This document shows, piece after piece, positions 18,359 through 27,918 of a stretch of DNA of 64,000 nt. The stretch comes from Orenia metallireducens (GTDB taxonomy: Bacteria; Bacillota; Halanaerobiia; Halobacteroidales; Halobacteroidaceae). The position numbers and the translations under genes are program-made. The DNA is taken from NCBI RefSeq assembly GCF_001693735.1, contig NZ_LWDV01000010.1:207196-271195 (forward strand), read 5' to 3'. Every line of letters starts with the position of its first letter. Position 1 is the first letter of the stretch. The notes below the pieces were generated by a model that was given only the letters and a program-made list of their open reading frames with translations, made no database searches and was not told the origin of the DNA.

Positions 18359-21300
18359 TTAAACCACACTGATTCCATCATCACTTATCACTACTACCTT
18401 AGATCCAAAAGAAAACTCTGTTTTAGAATCATCAATTAATCCATTAGCTTTTTCGGTCTTAACATTAATATAAGTTGAACTTAAGGCTAACTGACTGGTA
18501 TTACTAGCAACATTTATCAACTCTTCCTTGACATCTAATGATGATTTTTTCTCTTTACTTGCTAAAGATATAACCTCATTATTTAACTTAATAGCATTTC
18601 CTGTAGAGCTAAAGATTACTTTATCAGCAGGATCATTCTCTACTTCTTGATTGTTATCGGTACTACTACTTTTGATAGTAGCATGTCTTTCATTCTTACT
18701 TTTGAAATAAACATCTATAATATCTCCTACCTCAGGGGCAAAATAAGAGTTAGTATAAACTTTATCTAAGGGAAAATAGTATGAAGTTGCTTCATCATAT
18801 TCATTAAACACATCTAAAAACTCTACCTGAGCTCGATGTTTATTATCTAACTGTTTGATCTCTGCTCTAAAGGAATGACCTGCTATCTCTCTTTTTCGCT
18901 TTTCCTTTAGGATATTAATCTGATCTTCCTCGACTAAGGTTAAGTCAGAATATAAGATACCATCACTCATATAGATTTTATTCTTGATTATGATTAACTC
19001 AATCTTGGTATCCTCTTGATTATTAAGTTTATATTTAACTGACTTTCCTATGTCATATATTTCTTTAGAACTATAATCTCTATATCTATAAACTTTATAA
19101 TAGTGGAAGATATTATCCCTTCCAGTAGTCTGTTTAGACTTTGCTCCAGAGAGATTATTTAACTCTTTAGGCTCTGCTTCATGAGGACCTGCTAAAATAT
19201 TGATTGTTTCTGAGTCATCTTTAGTATCATCTACCACTAGAATCTGATTTTGATAAGAGGCAATCCTCTTAATAAAGTCCCACTCAGTCTCTTTATATTG
19301 TAAGACTATAGGGTAATCTTCTGAAACTAAAGGGCTCTCTCCAATTGACTCATCAGCAAAAGCAATTTTAAACTCTGGATTATCAGCCATTATCTGTTCA
19401 AAGACTTGATTATGGGTAGTATTAAGATTTTGATAGATTCGATTAATCTTCTTTCGCTCTAACAATCTACTATAAGAAACTGCTTTTAACTCTAAATAGC
19501 AGTTCTGACCATGATAGCCGATTTTATAATTTTCAATAATCCCCTTAAATAATATCTTGTTCTCATCATTATCGTAGGTGAGTACTAGTTTAGGATCTTC
19601 CTCTCCTAAATAGATCTCATAATCTTCAAGTTTCTCCTCAGCTATAGTACCTTTGATTGTAGCATAACTATGTTGATAGATAGATTTTTCTATCTCCAAT
19701 TTATCTAAGACTTTAAATTCAAAGGCATCAAATTTGACTTGATGGGGTGTATAAGTGAGAGGAACTTCTGTATCATTTGCTTCTTTTACCTTATCAACTA
19801 GATTAATCCCATAATCACCATTTTTGAAGCCATCAATAATCAGCTTGTCCTCTTGATTAGGACCATAATAATATATCAGCTCAGACCTATCCTTTTTATA
19901 AAGAATATTATCGCCATAAAACTTCTGTCCACCTATCTTTTTCTTACCTTCCATCTCATCTGCTTCATTATAACTACCTGAAATATCCTGTCCATCTACT
20001 TTGATACTGCGTTCTACTCTGACATATTTATTTATAATCTCTACTCCAACTCCCTGAGTAGCTGGAAATTCATAGCCATCTTTTTCTTCATTGATATACT
20101 CAACATCATATTCTTCTTTATATCTACTATTCTGCTTTAAAGAACCATAGATTCGATTTAGAGATGGTTGATTAAGGTCTAATTGGATTCTCTCTTCTTG
20201 ATTATCAAACTTCTCTGCTGAATAAGAGCTATGATACTCCTTAACCTCTTCATCCTCTGCAAGCTCTTTACCCAACTTCAAGAAGACTCCTTCTCCAGTT
20301 AGTTCCCACTGCCATAACTCTCTAATCTCTGGATACCTCATTCGTTCTAACTGTTCTAAAGCTGCTTGATCAAGGCGATATACCTTATCATTATCATCAA
20401 ATAAATCTGGATTTTCCTCTAAATATCTACTTTCAAAGCTAACTTCATCATCTAGCTTCTGCTGTAAATTCATACTATGGCGTAATCTATCTTTGATAAT
20501 ATTGATAAATCTCTTACCTGTACCTTGGCGAGAGAGTTTGAACATCTCTATTAGAAGATTTGAATCTTTCTTACTTAAGTCAAGGATGATATCTTTAACC
20601 AAGGAACGTAAGTAATCTAAACTGAGATTATTTGTTATATTACCGATTTTAGGGGTATCACCGAAACGGTTTTTTGCTGATTGTCCGTTGGCTCCTTTTG
20701 TTAATAACATATAAGGTTCAAATAAATCAACTCTAGACTCCAGTAATTTATCTAACTGATTTTCTTCTAATCTCTCTATCCGATTGATTAACTCTTCATC
20801 TAATCCTCCATCAAATCTCTTCAGATTTTGGTCTACAAGATAAGTAGCTCCAATCTGTTTAAAGATTCTAGCGGTAATGTTATCTGAAATTATGTAATTG
20901 ATGATGTTGTCTGGCTCATCTGCTCTTCTGGCTTTATATTTCTGATATTTATCTATCAGCCTCATCTTTCGTTCGATGATATAGGGATTAAAACTCTCCT
21001 CTACCTGTTCTTCTATTTCTTCTTCATCCAACTCTAATACTTTATTAAGCACTTTGATTAAAGTAGCTTTCATCTTTTCAACTTTTATACTTTCAAAGAA
21101 CTCATCTCTATACTCACTACTAATATTCCCCTTCTTGATTACTCCCTCATTAGTAAGCTGATATAAAATCATTCCCATATAGCTATTTACTTGAAAAATA
21201 TCATTAAGGTAGTATAATAATCCTGCTTTATACCCTAAAAACTCATTCCCATTAAATTGAAGAAGTGGCTCTATTCCAATACTATTATAAGTAACAACTT

Positions 21301-21673
21301 GTTGATTGATTTTAGAACCTGATGCCATCAGCCCTGCATATTGAGCATAAGCCCCTCCTTGTAATGTACCATGGAGATTGTACTTATACTCTGCTCCATT
21401 ATTATTGAACTTATCTCTATACATACTTTCAGCCTTATCAAATTGCTCATTGGGTAATCCTGCTGCAACCAGTAAATTGGTTATTTTACTCTTTTCATCC
21501 TTTGGATTAAAATTGAGTATTATCTCTTTTTTATCATCATCTATAATTTCTTCTAAATCAAAACCTTTATCAGCAGTAATTTTATCCTGTAAATCATTGA
21601 TTATTTCTTCCGTATCTCTATTAAAATTAACTTCAAATAACTTTTCTAAAATCAGATCAAAATTCTCACTCAC
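18359..21673 (-). CDS. VgrG/gpD-like spike with large N-terminal extension (evolved-VgrG-like)
   Basis: An 1104-residue protein, GTG start at 21673 after GGAGGTGA. The C-terminal ~470 residues duplicate the spike at 16822-18249 (YKETEWDFIKRIASYQN; SSSTDNNQEVENDPADK is shared word for word). The N-terminal ~630 residues are new. At 100-113, HGTLQGGAYAQYAG matches the nucleophile-elbow region of DUF2974/lipase-like alpha/beta hydrolases (GHSLGGALAQYA) but has Leu instead of the catalytic Ser; VVTYNSIG follows as in that family. Around 590-625, LIIDGFKNGDYGINL resembles linkers seen in RTX-type hydrolases. The extension may be an inactive hydrolase used as an adaptor, or a toxin with another active site. 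It directly follows the 980-residue effector gene. Confidence 0.82.
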   Translation of the reverse strand: MSENFDLILEKLFEVNFNRDTEEIINDLQDKITADKGFDLEEIIDDDKKEIILNFNPKDEKSKITNLLVAAGLPNEQFDKAESMYRDKFNNNGAEYKYNLHGTLQGGAYAQYAGLMASGSKINQQVVTYNSIGIEPLLQFNGNEFLGYKAGLLYYLNDIFQVNSYMGMILYQLTNEGVIKKGNISSEYRDEFFESIKVEKMKATLIKVLNKVLELDEEEIEEQVEESFNPYIIERKMRLIDKYQKYKARRADEPDNIINYIISDNITARIFKQIGATYLVDQNLKRFDGGLDEELINRIERLEENQLDKLLESRVDLFEPYMLLTKGANGQSAKNRFGDTPKIGNITNNLSLDYLRSLVKDIILDLSKKDSNLLIEMFKLSRQGTGKRFINIIKDRLRHSMNLQQKLDDEVSFESRYLEENPDLFDDNDKVYRLDQAALEQLERMRYPEIRELWQWELTGEGVFLKLGKELAEDEEVKEYHSSYSAEKFDNQEERIQLDLNQPSLNRIYGSLKQNSRYKEEYDVEYINEEKDGYEFPATQGVGVEIINKYVRVERSIKVDGQDISGSYNEADEMEGKKKIGGQKFYGDNILYKKDRSELIYYYGPNQEDKLIIDGFKNGDYGINLVDKVKEANDTEVPLTYTPHQVKFDAFEFKVLDKLEIEKSIYQHSYATIKGTIAEEKLEDYEIYLGEEDPKLVLTYDNDENKILFKGIIENYKIGYHGQNCYLELKAVSYSRLLERKKINRIYQNLNTTHNQVFEQIMADNPEFKIAFADESIGESPLVSEDYPIVLQYKETEWDFIKRIASYQNQILVVDDTKDDSETINILAGPHEAEPKELNNLSGAKSKQTTGRDNIFHYYKVYRYRDYSSKEIYDIGKSVKYKLNNQEDTKIELIIIKNKIYMSDGILYSDLTLVEEDQINILKEKRKREIAGHSFRAEIKQLDNKHRAQVEFLDVFNEYDEATSYYFPLDKVYTNSYFAPEVGDIIDVYFKSKNERHATIKSSSTDNNQEVENDPADKVIFSSTGNAIKLNNEVISLASKEKKSSLDVKEELINVASNTSQLALSSTYINVKTEKANGLIDDSKTEFSFGSKVVVISDDGISVV

Positions 21674-21701
21674 ATAATCACCTCCAAAATATTATTTATC
21701 A

Positions 21702-24644
21702 CTAAGCCATATATCTCTTTTTCAACAAAGTACTATTTTTTTCATAAGAAGGATTCTTATTATTTTTATCTTTCAACAATTTATCAATATTATCATTGTA
21801 TAAATCTGCTTCTGCTATCTCAAAATCTATATCTTCAAAATTACTTATATCCCCTTGATTATTTTTAATTGGTTCAATCAGATCCTTGATAGCCATAAAT
21901 TCTGTTTGACTTAGTTCTTTAAAAGCTACCTTATCTTCTTTCTTCTCATCTCTATATTCATCTGGGAGGTCTTGAGCAATTATTTTTAATTCTCCACCTC
22001 CAATAATATAATCATCACGATTATACTTATATTCTAAAGATGACTTATTATTAGCTTTTATAAATATTTCGCCATCAATATCACTATCCTTATCAAAAAG
22101 CCCTTGACTTCGTGGATTTACCTCTTTTATATTTTTTACTTCATAGAACTTGTCTAATAATTCGGGTTTTTCTTCTAATATTTTCAAAACTACATTATAG
22201 TGATTAAAGGGTGGAACATCTTCTCCTTCATAATCATTAAACATGAAAGTCATACCATCCCTGTGTAACTCGTATTTTATTATCTCTAAAAATTGACTAT
22301 TTAAAGGTTTTTCATTGAAATTATTTTCATTAAAATTATGAATATACCTATTTCTATTTTCATGCTTTGAATCAAATTTTATTGGATATAAGAATTCATT
22401 ATCATAAACCTTTTTTCGTTCGGAGGCCCTAATAATACTATTTACTCTAAGAATACATTCTTTAGTCTTGTATATTTTATAATTGTGCATTGCACTTCTA
22501 AATACACTAAATATATACTCTTCCCTAATTTTTAAATCACCTGTATTAGTATTATCATCTGTATTGATTATGCCATCTTTATTTAGATATGGGAAAAATA
22601 CATATTCATTCAGAATAATATCATCTAACTTTCCTTCTTGCTTTATATCTAAATGATTATTCGCAATCTTGATTGACTTACTTGTTCTATCATAATAGAT
22701 AATTTCTATTTTTTCTTGTAGATTTAAATAATTTCTTTGTATATCAGAAGTAACGTCTAATAAATTCTCAAAAGCTATTCCATCTTTATCGGTAAATTCT
22801 TTTACATGTTCAATATCATATCTTGATTTATCATTAGTTATTAGCTCCTTAATCTCCTTAACACTCCCCATTACATCGGATATCAATTTAGAGGTTTCAA
22901 CTCTTGTAATTTCATAATAATGTTTCTCTTTATTCTTCTCTAAAATTAGAAATTCATATCTTACATACCGTCCAGTTAGATTTTGAATTTCAAAATAATA
23001 TTGATTTTCATCGCCTTGATATCCAACCTCTAACTTAGGTAACCTACCTTCTCTCATTAAGTAATAGAGAAGATCAGATTTTTTTATACTAATCGGTCCA
23101 CCATTCCATATACTTTCTTGATTCCTATAGGTATCTGTTATATATCCCTTGATTCCTTTATGCTCTTCTTTACTTATATAGCCTAGTGCTTCAGATTGGA
23201 GTATATCTAAAACTCTTTCTATTTTTAAAGATTCTGACCATTCTTTTAGAACATTTAATACTGAGCGAACCAATACATCAAATAAAACCCAAGGCAACGC
23301 TGTTCCTCCCATAAAGATAGAACAGATTATTATTGACTCTACAGAAGTTTTTAGAACATCTTTTCCAGTATCTATTAATATCTGAAATAAATCTTTGTAA
23401 TCATTTTCTATATCTTTTTCTGTAAAATCAACTATCCCTCTTAGACTTTTAGTATCTATAGAGAAGATTGATGATGCTTTTTCATATTGAAGAGAACTTA
23501 TTAATGATAAGTCACCACCACCTTCATATCCTGTAAATCTTATATTATACCCTTCTTCTTCACTAAAATCTCTGGCTATTCTTTGATATACCATATCTAG
23601 TAATTCAAATTCCTCAGGTAAAGCTCCCTCTTTTCTCCTATCTTCAGGCAGCTTATATGTAATTACTATTTCTTTACCTTTTTTTAGTACTAAGACTCTA
23701 AGTCCCGTATCATACATACTTAGTTTATGGCTAAGGGTTATCTTAATTTCATTTGCTGCTAGTTTATCACTATCAGCTAGCTGAGATATCTCTTCATAAG
23801 TTCTCTCTAACTTATCTAAGTGTTCTTGTGTAAGCTCAGTTCCTACCTTCTCTTTAGCCATTCCTATTGTATTAAATGTAATTTGACTACACTGATTTAA
23901 GCTAGCAGGTATTATATACTTGACACCATTTCTAGCAATCCCACTTGCTATTTCCTCACTCATCTCTGTAAGGGCTTTATTTAGCCCTGTTCTACTAAAA
24001 GTTTGACCAACTTCTGTTGCAACCCCTTTTAGACCTGATTGAATCAAAGGTTTATAACCTTTTATCCCTTTAAGTCCCATAGCTATAGAATGAGGTATAG
24101 CTATAGATGCTCCTAGTATTGCTAAATCTATATATTTCATAGTGGTTTCTAATTTCTGCAGAGCTTTTTGTTCATCTTTAGCATCTTCTCTACTAGGATA
24201 ATCAATATTCCCATCACTAATCTCATCTAGAAACTCAGATACAATCTTGTAGTTATCACCACCATAGACAACCTCCCAGTCTTCTATAAACTTTCCTTCT
24301 GAGTTTTTCTCATCCTCCCATTTCTCTAAGTATTCCATGGCTATACCTGCGTTTTTACGCATTTTTATTTTAGCTTCTTCTATATCCTCTTGAGTTATAT
24401 CTCCTTCTCTTTTTACGTTCTTCATATATACATAACTTTCAAAATTTCCAGAATCATCTCTTTCTGCAAATGATTCTGGGTCTGATAAGATGTCTTTGAG
24501 TTTATTTGACCTCTTTCTAGAGACTCCATTTGTATCTATAGTACTGCTTTCTAAATTTACAAATTGCCATTCTAAATTGGTTAAGTTACTAAAGGTTAAT
24601 AGTTCTCTATGAGTTATGCCTAATTCTGTAGTATTATTCCCCAT
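21702..24644 (-). CDS. Full-length effector-like protein of the first cassette family (980 residues)
   Basis: Start ATG 24644 after AAAGGAG. The N-terminus (THRELLTFSNLTNLEWQFVN, later EDWEVVYG at ~121) is the part kept in three truncated copies upstream. Residues ~314-330 (GLRVLVLKKGKEIVITYK) and 370-381 (FTGYEGGGDLSL) align with the strand and nucleophile elbow of DUF2974/lipase-3-like hydrolases (TGHSLGGNLAL), but Glu replaces the catalytic Ser. Hydrophobic segments lie at ~172-192 and ~430-455. The C-terminal half (~500-980) is unassigned, polar and soluble, and would be the variable payload. It stands between its lipoprotein partner and the spike genes, so delivery by the spike is likely. 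Function inferred. Confidence 0.72.
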   Translation of the reverse strand: MGNNTTELGITHRELLTFSNLTNLEWQFVNLESSTIDTNGVSRKRSNKLKDILSDPESFAERDDSGNFESYVYMKNVKREGDITQEDIEEAKIKMRKNAGIAMEYLEKWEDEKNSEGKFIEDWEVVYGGDNYKIVSEFLDEISDGNIDYPSREDAKDEQKALQKLETTMKYIDLAILGASIAIPHSIAMGLKGIKGYKPLIQSGLKGVATEVGQTFSRTGLNKALTEMSEEIASGIARNGVKYIIPASLNQCSQITFNTIGMAKEKVGTELTQEHLDKLERTYEEISQLADSDKLAANEIKITLSHKLSMYDTGLRVLVLKKGKEIVITYKLPEDRRKEGALPEEFELLDMVYQRIARDFSEEEGYNIRFTGYEGGGDLSLISSLQYEKASSIFSIDTKSLRGIVDFTEKDIENDYKDLFQILIDTGKDVLKTSVESIIICSIFMGGTALPWVLFDVLVRSVLNVLKEWSESLKIERVLDILQSEALGYISKEEHKGIKGYITDTYRNQESIWNGGPISIKKSDLLYYLMREGRLPKLEVGYQGDENQYYFEIQNLTGRYVRYEFLILEKNKEKHYYEITRVETSKLISDVMGSVKEIKELITNDKSRYDIEHVKEFTDKDGIAFENLLDVTSDIQRNYLNLQEKIEIIYYDRTSKSIKIANNHLDIKQEGKLDDIILNEYVFFPYLNKDGIINTDDNTNTGDLKIREEYIFSVFRSAMHNYKIYKTKECILRVNSIIRASERKKVYDNEFLYPIKFDSKHENRNRYIHNFNENNFNEKPLNSQFLEIIKYELHRDGMTFMFNDYEGEDVPPFNHYNVVLKILEEKPELLDKFYEVKNIKEVNPRSQGLFDKDSDIDGEIFIKANNKSSLEYKYNRDDYIIGGGELKIIAQDLPDEYRDEKKEDKVAFKELSQTEFMAIKDLIEPIKNNQGDISNFEDIDFEIAEADLYNDNIDKLLKDKNNKNPSYEKNSTLLKKRYMA

Positions 24645-24658
24645 TATAAAACTCCTTT

Positions 24659-25702
24659 CTATTTTATGTACATATATTTATAGGGTTTTTCAAGTATTAT
24701 TTTTTCTAGTGAATTATAATTATTTTTTTTATCTTCTTCAGTAATAGAAGAAGGATATCTTTCTTTAAGCATCCCTAATGAATATACAAGAGCTACGTAT
24801 TGCATATTATATTTAGTAATCCCTTTTAATTTACTCTTTCTTATACTCCTCATATTAGCCAATAATTCTTTTTCACTCATCTTATCTATCTCTTTTTGTA
24901 ATTCTGTTGACATTCTTCTTCTTAACTCTAGTGGTGGTAAGAGTACTATCTCACCTTCTATTTTCTTTTTTACTAAATCAGATTGATTTATCTCTTGTTT
25001 GAATTGAGGATAACTAGGTGCTAAAACCCTTTCATCTATGAATATTACCCCCAATTCTAAATAATTAAATAAGTCTTCTTCCTTCAAATACTGGACAAAT
25101 TCAAATATATCTTTACGCCTTTCTTCTTTCTCTGATTTGTCTTCTATTTGGTCAAATACATATAGGTATAGTTCTAATTCTAATCTATTATGCTCAGGGT
25201 CTTTTTGAATTTTTTTATTCATCTCTTCTAAACTTTTTGATTTATATCCAGCCCACCAACTACCATCTCCTGTTACTTTATGTTGAACATCAACTTTCAG
25301 TAGAACTCTTTCCCCAAAAGTTTTCTTAACTTGTGGTAATAAATACTCCTCCATATCTATATTTCTAGTCACATAACTATAACTGTCCCCAGGTTCTACT
25401 AACTCCCCAGATTCACCCACATCTATAGTTGCACTCCCATAATAATATTTATCATTTTCTTTGATTGTACCAACTATTGACTTGGGATATACTCTAGCTA
25501 CATACTCAGTAACTCCATCATCATCCCTCGCTCCTATCCTATCTACTATAAACTCTTCTCCATATTTCTCATAGAGATAATCACCGATCTTAGTTCTTAC
25601 ATCTTCAATGGTATATTTGGGACTTTTATTAATACACCCAGCTATAGTAATACTTAGACTAAGTATTACTATTAAACTTAATATTCTTTGCTGCTTTCTC
25701 AT
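24659..25702 (-). CDS. Cassette lipoprotein, candidate immunity protein of the 980-residue effector
   Basis: A 347-residue protein with a clear lipobox (TIAG-C, Cys23) and start ATG 25702 after AAGGAGG. The mature domain opens with YTIEDVRTKIGDYLYEKYGE, a cystatin-like helix/strand pattern, and continues as a soluble alpha/beta protein with the block EHNRLELELYLYVFDQIEDK. It is one of four paralogues in this array. The signal and residues up to ~110 are nearly identical to the copy at 26525-27625, whereas the region around residues 110-165 and the C-terminal end differ. It lies 14 bases before the effector gene. Lipoprotein immunity proteins are known for T6SS phospholipase effectors (Tle/Tli), which supports but does not prove the role. 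Confidence 0.72.
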   Translation of the reverse strand: MRKQQRILSLIVILSLSITIAGCINKSPKYTIEDVRTKIGDYLYEKYGEEFIVDRIGARDDDGVTEYVARVYPKSIVGTIKENDKYYYGSATIDVGESGELVEPGDSYSYVTRNIDMEEYLLPQVKKTFGERVLLKVDVQHKVTGDGSWWAGYKSKSLEEMNKKIQKDPEHNRLELELYLYVFDQIEDKSEKEERRKDIFEFVQYLKEEDLFNYLELGVIFIDERVLAPSYPQFKQEINQSDLVKKKIEGEIVLLPPLELRRRMSTELQKEIDKMSEKELLANMRSIRKSKLKGITKYNMQYVALVYSLGMLKERYPSSITEEDKKNNYNSLEKIILEKPYKYMYIK

Positions 25703-26119
25703 TTTTCCCTCCTTATATCATTGCTTAAGTGTTATTAGCTTCCTCTCTATAACATTTAAAATCTAAATACAGCCACAAAAACTTGTAGCTCTATTAGGAT
25801 TTTAAATCTTTTGAACTTAGAAAAGTAAGCGGGATATGATAATAAAATAAAATTGTCAATATAAGATAACAAATTAGATAACATCTGAAAGTCATCTAAG
25901 AAAGTACTAGCGTTTTTCGTTAATGCTCTTAGTTTTTAAATTTGAAAGTCTAATTGTTTGAACGAACGAAAATCAAGCAGAGAATTAAATACTAAACTAA
26001 GAATTTACTTACTCTTAATCCTGCAACTAATTATTGTATGATAATTTTTTCGTGAGTGAGTTTTTAGACTTTCTTGATTTTTTGGTTACTTTTTCATCAA
26101 GGAAAAACGTAACTCGCCC
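25703..26119 (-). repeat. Inter-cassette spacer 1: conserved leader plus dispersed repeat
   Basis: No gene. On the minus strand it begins with a dispersed repeat core (26130-26073; hairpin-forming, GTTAC...GTAAC arms), then AT-rich filler, then a block conserved in all four spacers. That block has cgctagtacttt, a candidate promoter (TTGACA near 25857), CCGCTTACTTTTC, TTCAAAAGATTTAAAATCC, and a long inverted repeat around AGCTACAAG-TTTTTGTAGCT. It ends at the lipoprotein ribosome site. Each cassette probably carries its own promoter and hairpin leader. Confidence 0.7.
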
Positions 26120-26512
26120 CTAGGCGAAACTAGTATTTACCCCATAGACAACCTCCCAGTCTTCTATAAACTTGCCTTCTGAGTTTTTTTCATCCTCCCA
26201 TTTCTCTAAGTATTCCATGGCTATTCCTGCATTTTTACGTAAATCTATTTTTCCTGCTTCTTTACCTAGATAGTTTCCTTCATCATCTATACCATAGCTA
26301 TATGATTTTACATTACCATCTTCATCTCTTTCTGCAAATGATTCTGGGTCTGATAAGATGTCTTTGAGTTTATTTGACCTTCTCTTTTCATCATCATTTG
26401 TTATTTCTAAATTTACAAATTGCCATTCTAAATTGGTCAAATTACTGAATGTCAATAATTCTTTATGAGTTATATTAGTATTTGAAGTTAATACACCATT
26501 TGCTATTCTCAC
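26120..26512 (-). CDS. Truncated effector N-terminus (first family), 130 residues
   Basis: GTG start at 26512 after GGAGGCTGAAAG. It carries the family N-terminus (ITHKELLTFSNLTNLEWQFV, KDILSDPESFAERD, EYLEKWEDEKNSEGKFIEDW, ending WEVVYG) and then breaks off: the last residues NTSFA and the stop are encoded by the dispersed repeat (tttcgcctag). From ~residue 75 on it is almost identical to the start of the 980-residue effector. Nothing of the remaining ~850 residues is found downstream. Either a degraded toxin or a free N-terminal loading domain. Confidence 0.75.
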   Translation of the reverse strand: MRIANGVLTSNTNITHKELLTFSNLTNLEWQFVNLEITNDDEKRRSNKLKDILSDPESFAERDEDGNVKSYSYGIDDEGNYLGKEAGKIDLRKNAGIAMEYLEKWEDEKNSEGKFIEDWEVVYGVNTSFA

Positions 26513-26524
26513 CTTTCAGCCTCC

Positions 26525-27625
26525 TTAATTTATATAAATATATTTCTGATACTTACTTAAATTTATATCTCCTACCCTATCATATTTCTTTTCTCTATCT
26601 TCTTTTGTTATAGAAGATTTATATCTTTCTTCTAACATTCCTATGGAATATATCCAACTTTGATACTGTCCATTATATTCTCTTATCCCTCTATAACTCA
26701 ATTCACTCTTTCTTATACTCCTCATATTAGCCAATAATTCTTTTTCACTCATCTTATCTATCTCTTTTTGCAATTCTGTTGATATTCTTCTTCTTAACTC
26801 TATAGGTGGTAAAAGAACTATCTCACCTTCTACCTTCTTTTTTACTAAATCAGACTTATTTATCTCTTGTTTGAATTGAGGATAACTAGGTGCTAAAACT
26901 CTTTCATCTATGAATATTACCCCCAATTCTAAATAGTTAAATAAGTCTTCTTCCTTCAAATACTGGACAAATTCAAATATATCTTTACGCCTTTCTTCTT
27001 TCTCTGATTTGTCTTCTATTTGGTCAAATACATATAGGTATAGCTCTAACTCTAGTCTGTTATGTTCAGGGTGATTTACTACTCTTTTTCTGGCTTTTTT
27101 AAAATCTGATTCTTTATACCCTATAAATGAATCTACCCCATTACTATCTTTATCCCTTCTTCTATATTCTCTTACTATTATTTCTTCACGTCCCCAAATT
27201 TTTAATTCACTATCAACCTTTAAGAGCACTCTATCTCCAAATATCTCCTTTGCTTTAGGTAATAGATACTCTTCTCCTGTTAGATTCATTTTTACATAAC
27301 TATAGCTATCTCCAGGTCTTACTAACTCCCCAGATTCACCCACATCTATAGTTGCACTCCCATAATAATATTTATCATTTTCTTTGATTGTACCAACTAT
27401 TGATTGAGGATATATTCTAGCTACATACTCAGTAACTCCATCATCATCCCTCGCTCCTATCCTATCTACTATAAACTCTTCTCCATATTTCTCATAGAGA
27501 TAATCTCCTATCTTAGTTCTTACATCTTCAATGGTATATTTGGGACTTTTATTAATACACCCAGCTATAGTAATACTTAGACTAAGTATTACTATTAAAC
27601 TTAATATTCTTTGCTGCTTTCTCAT
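26525..27625 (-). CDS. Cassette lipoprotein, orphan immunity candidate
   Basis: A 366-residue paralogue of the lipoprotein at 24659-25702, with the same signal and lipobox (TIAG-C, Cys23) and start ATG 27625 after AAGGAGG. It differs mainly by a variable insertion at ~residues 120-165 (with WGREEIIVREYRRRDKDSN) and a different last ~60 residues. Shared blocks include EHNRLELELYLYVFDQIEDK and LAPSYPQFKQEINKSDLVKK. Its partner downstream is a truncated effector. A conserved frame with two variable patches is what one expects if those patches contact a changing toxin. Confidence 0.72.
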   Translation of the reverse strand: MRKQQRILSLIVILSLSITIAGCINKSPKYTIEDVRTKIGDYLYEKYGEEFIVDRIGARDDDGVTEYVARIYPQSIVGTIKENDKYYYGSATIDVGESGELVRPGDSYSYVKMNLTGEEYLLPKAKEIFGDRVLLKVDSELKIWGREEIIVREYRRRDKDSNGVDSFIGYKESDFKKARKRVVNHPEHNRLELELYLYVFDQIEDKSEKEERRKDIFEFVQYLKEEDLFNYLELGVIFIDERVLAPSYPQFKQEINKSDLVKKKVEGEIVLLPPIELRRRISTELQKEIDKMSEKELLANMRSIRKSELSYRGIREYNGQYQSWIYSIGMLEERYKSSITKEDREKKYDRVGDINLSKYQKYIYIN

Positions 27626-27918
27626 TTTTCCCTCCTTATATCAGTTATTTAAACTAGATATTCCTCGTTTATTTATGATTTAAAATATCAATACAACTAC
27701 AAAAACTTGTAGCTCTATTAGGATTTTAAATCTTTTGAACTTAGAAAAGTAAGCGGAATATCAATAAGCTCTAATCCATCAATAAAAGCTAATAAATCTG
27801 ATAACATCTGAAAGTCACCTTAGCAAGTACTAGCGTTTTTCTGCTTTTAATACTGAATAATTTTATGTCTGACCGTAGGGAGTTTAAAATTATTCTTGAT
27901 TTTTTGGTTACTTTTTTA
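27626..27918 (-). repeat. Inter-cassette spacer 2: conserved leader plus dispersed repeat
   Basis: No gene. Same layout as spacer 1: dispersed repeat core at 27895-27953 (it reaches into the end of the truncated effector), the block with gtactagcgttttt, a candidate promoter (TTGATG with TATTCC about 16 bases on), CGCTTACTTTTC, and the inverted repeat around the ACAAG-TTTTTGTAG hairpin, ending at the lipoprotein ribosome site. Confidence 0.7.

Noticed and set aside
18359-19800. The spike extension as an active lipase
   Set aside because: The nucleophile position in the GxSxG-like elbow is Leu, and I see no alternative catalytic serine in that motif.
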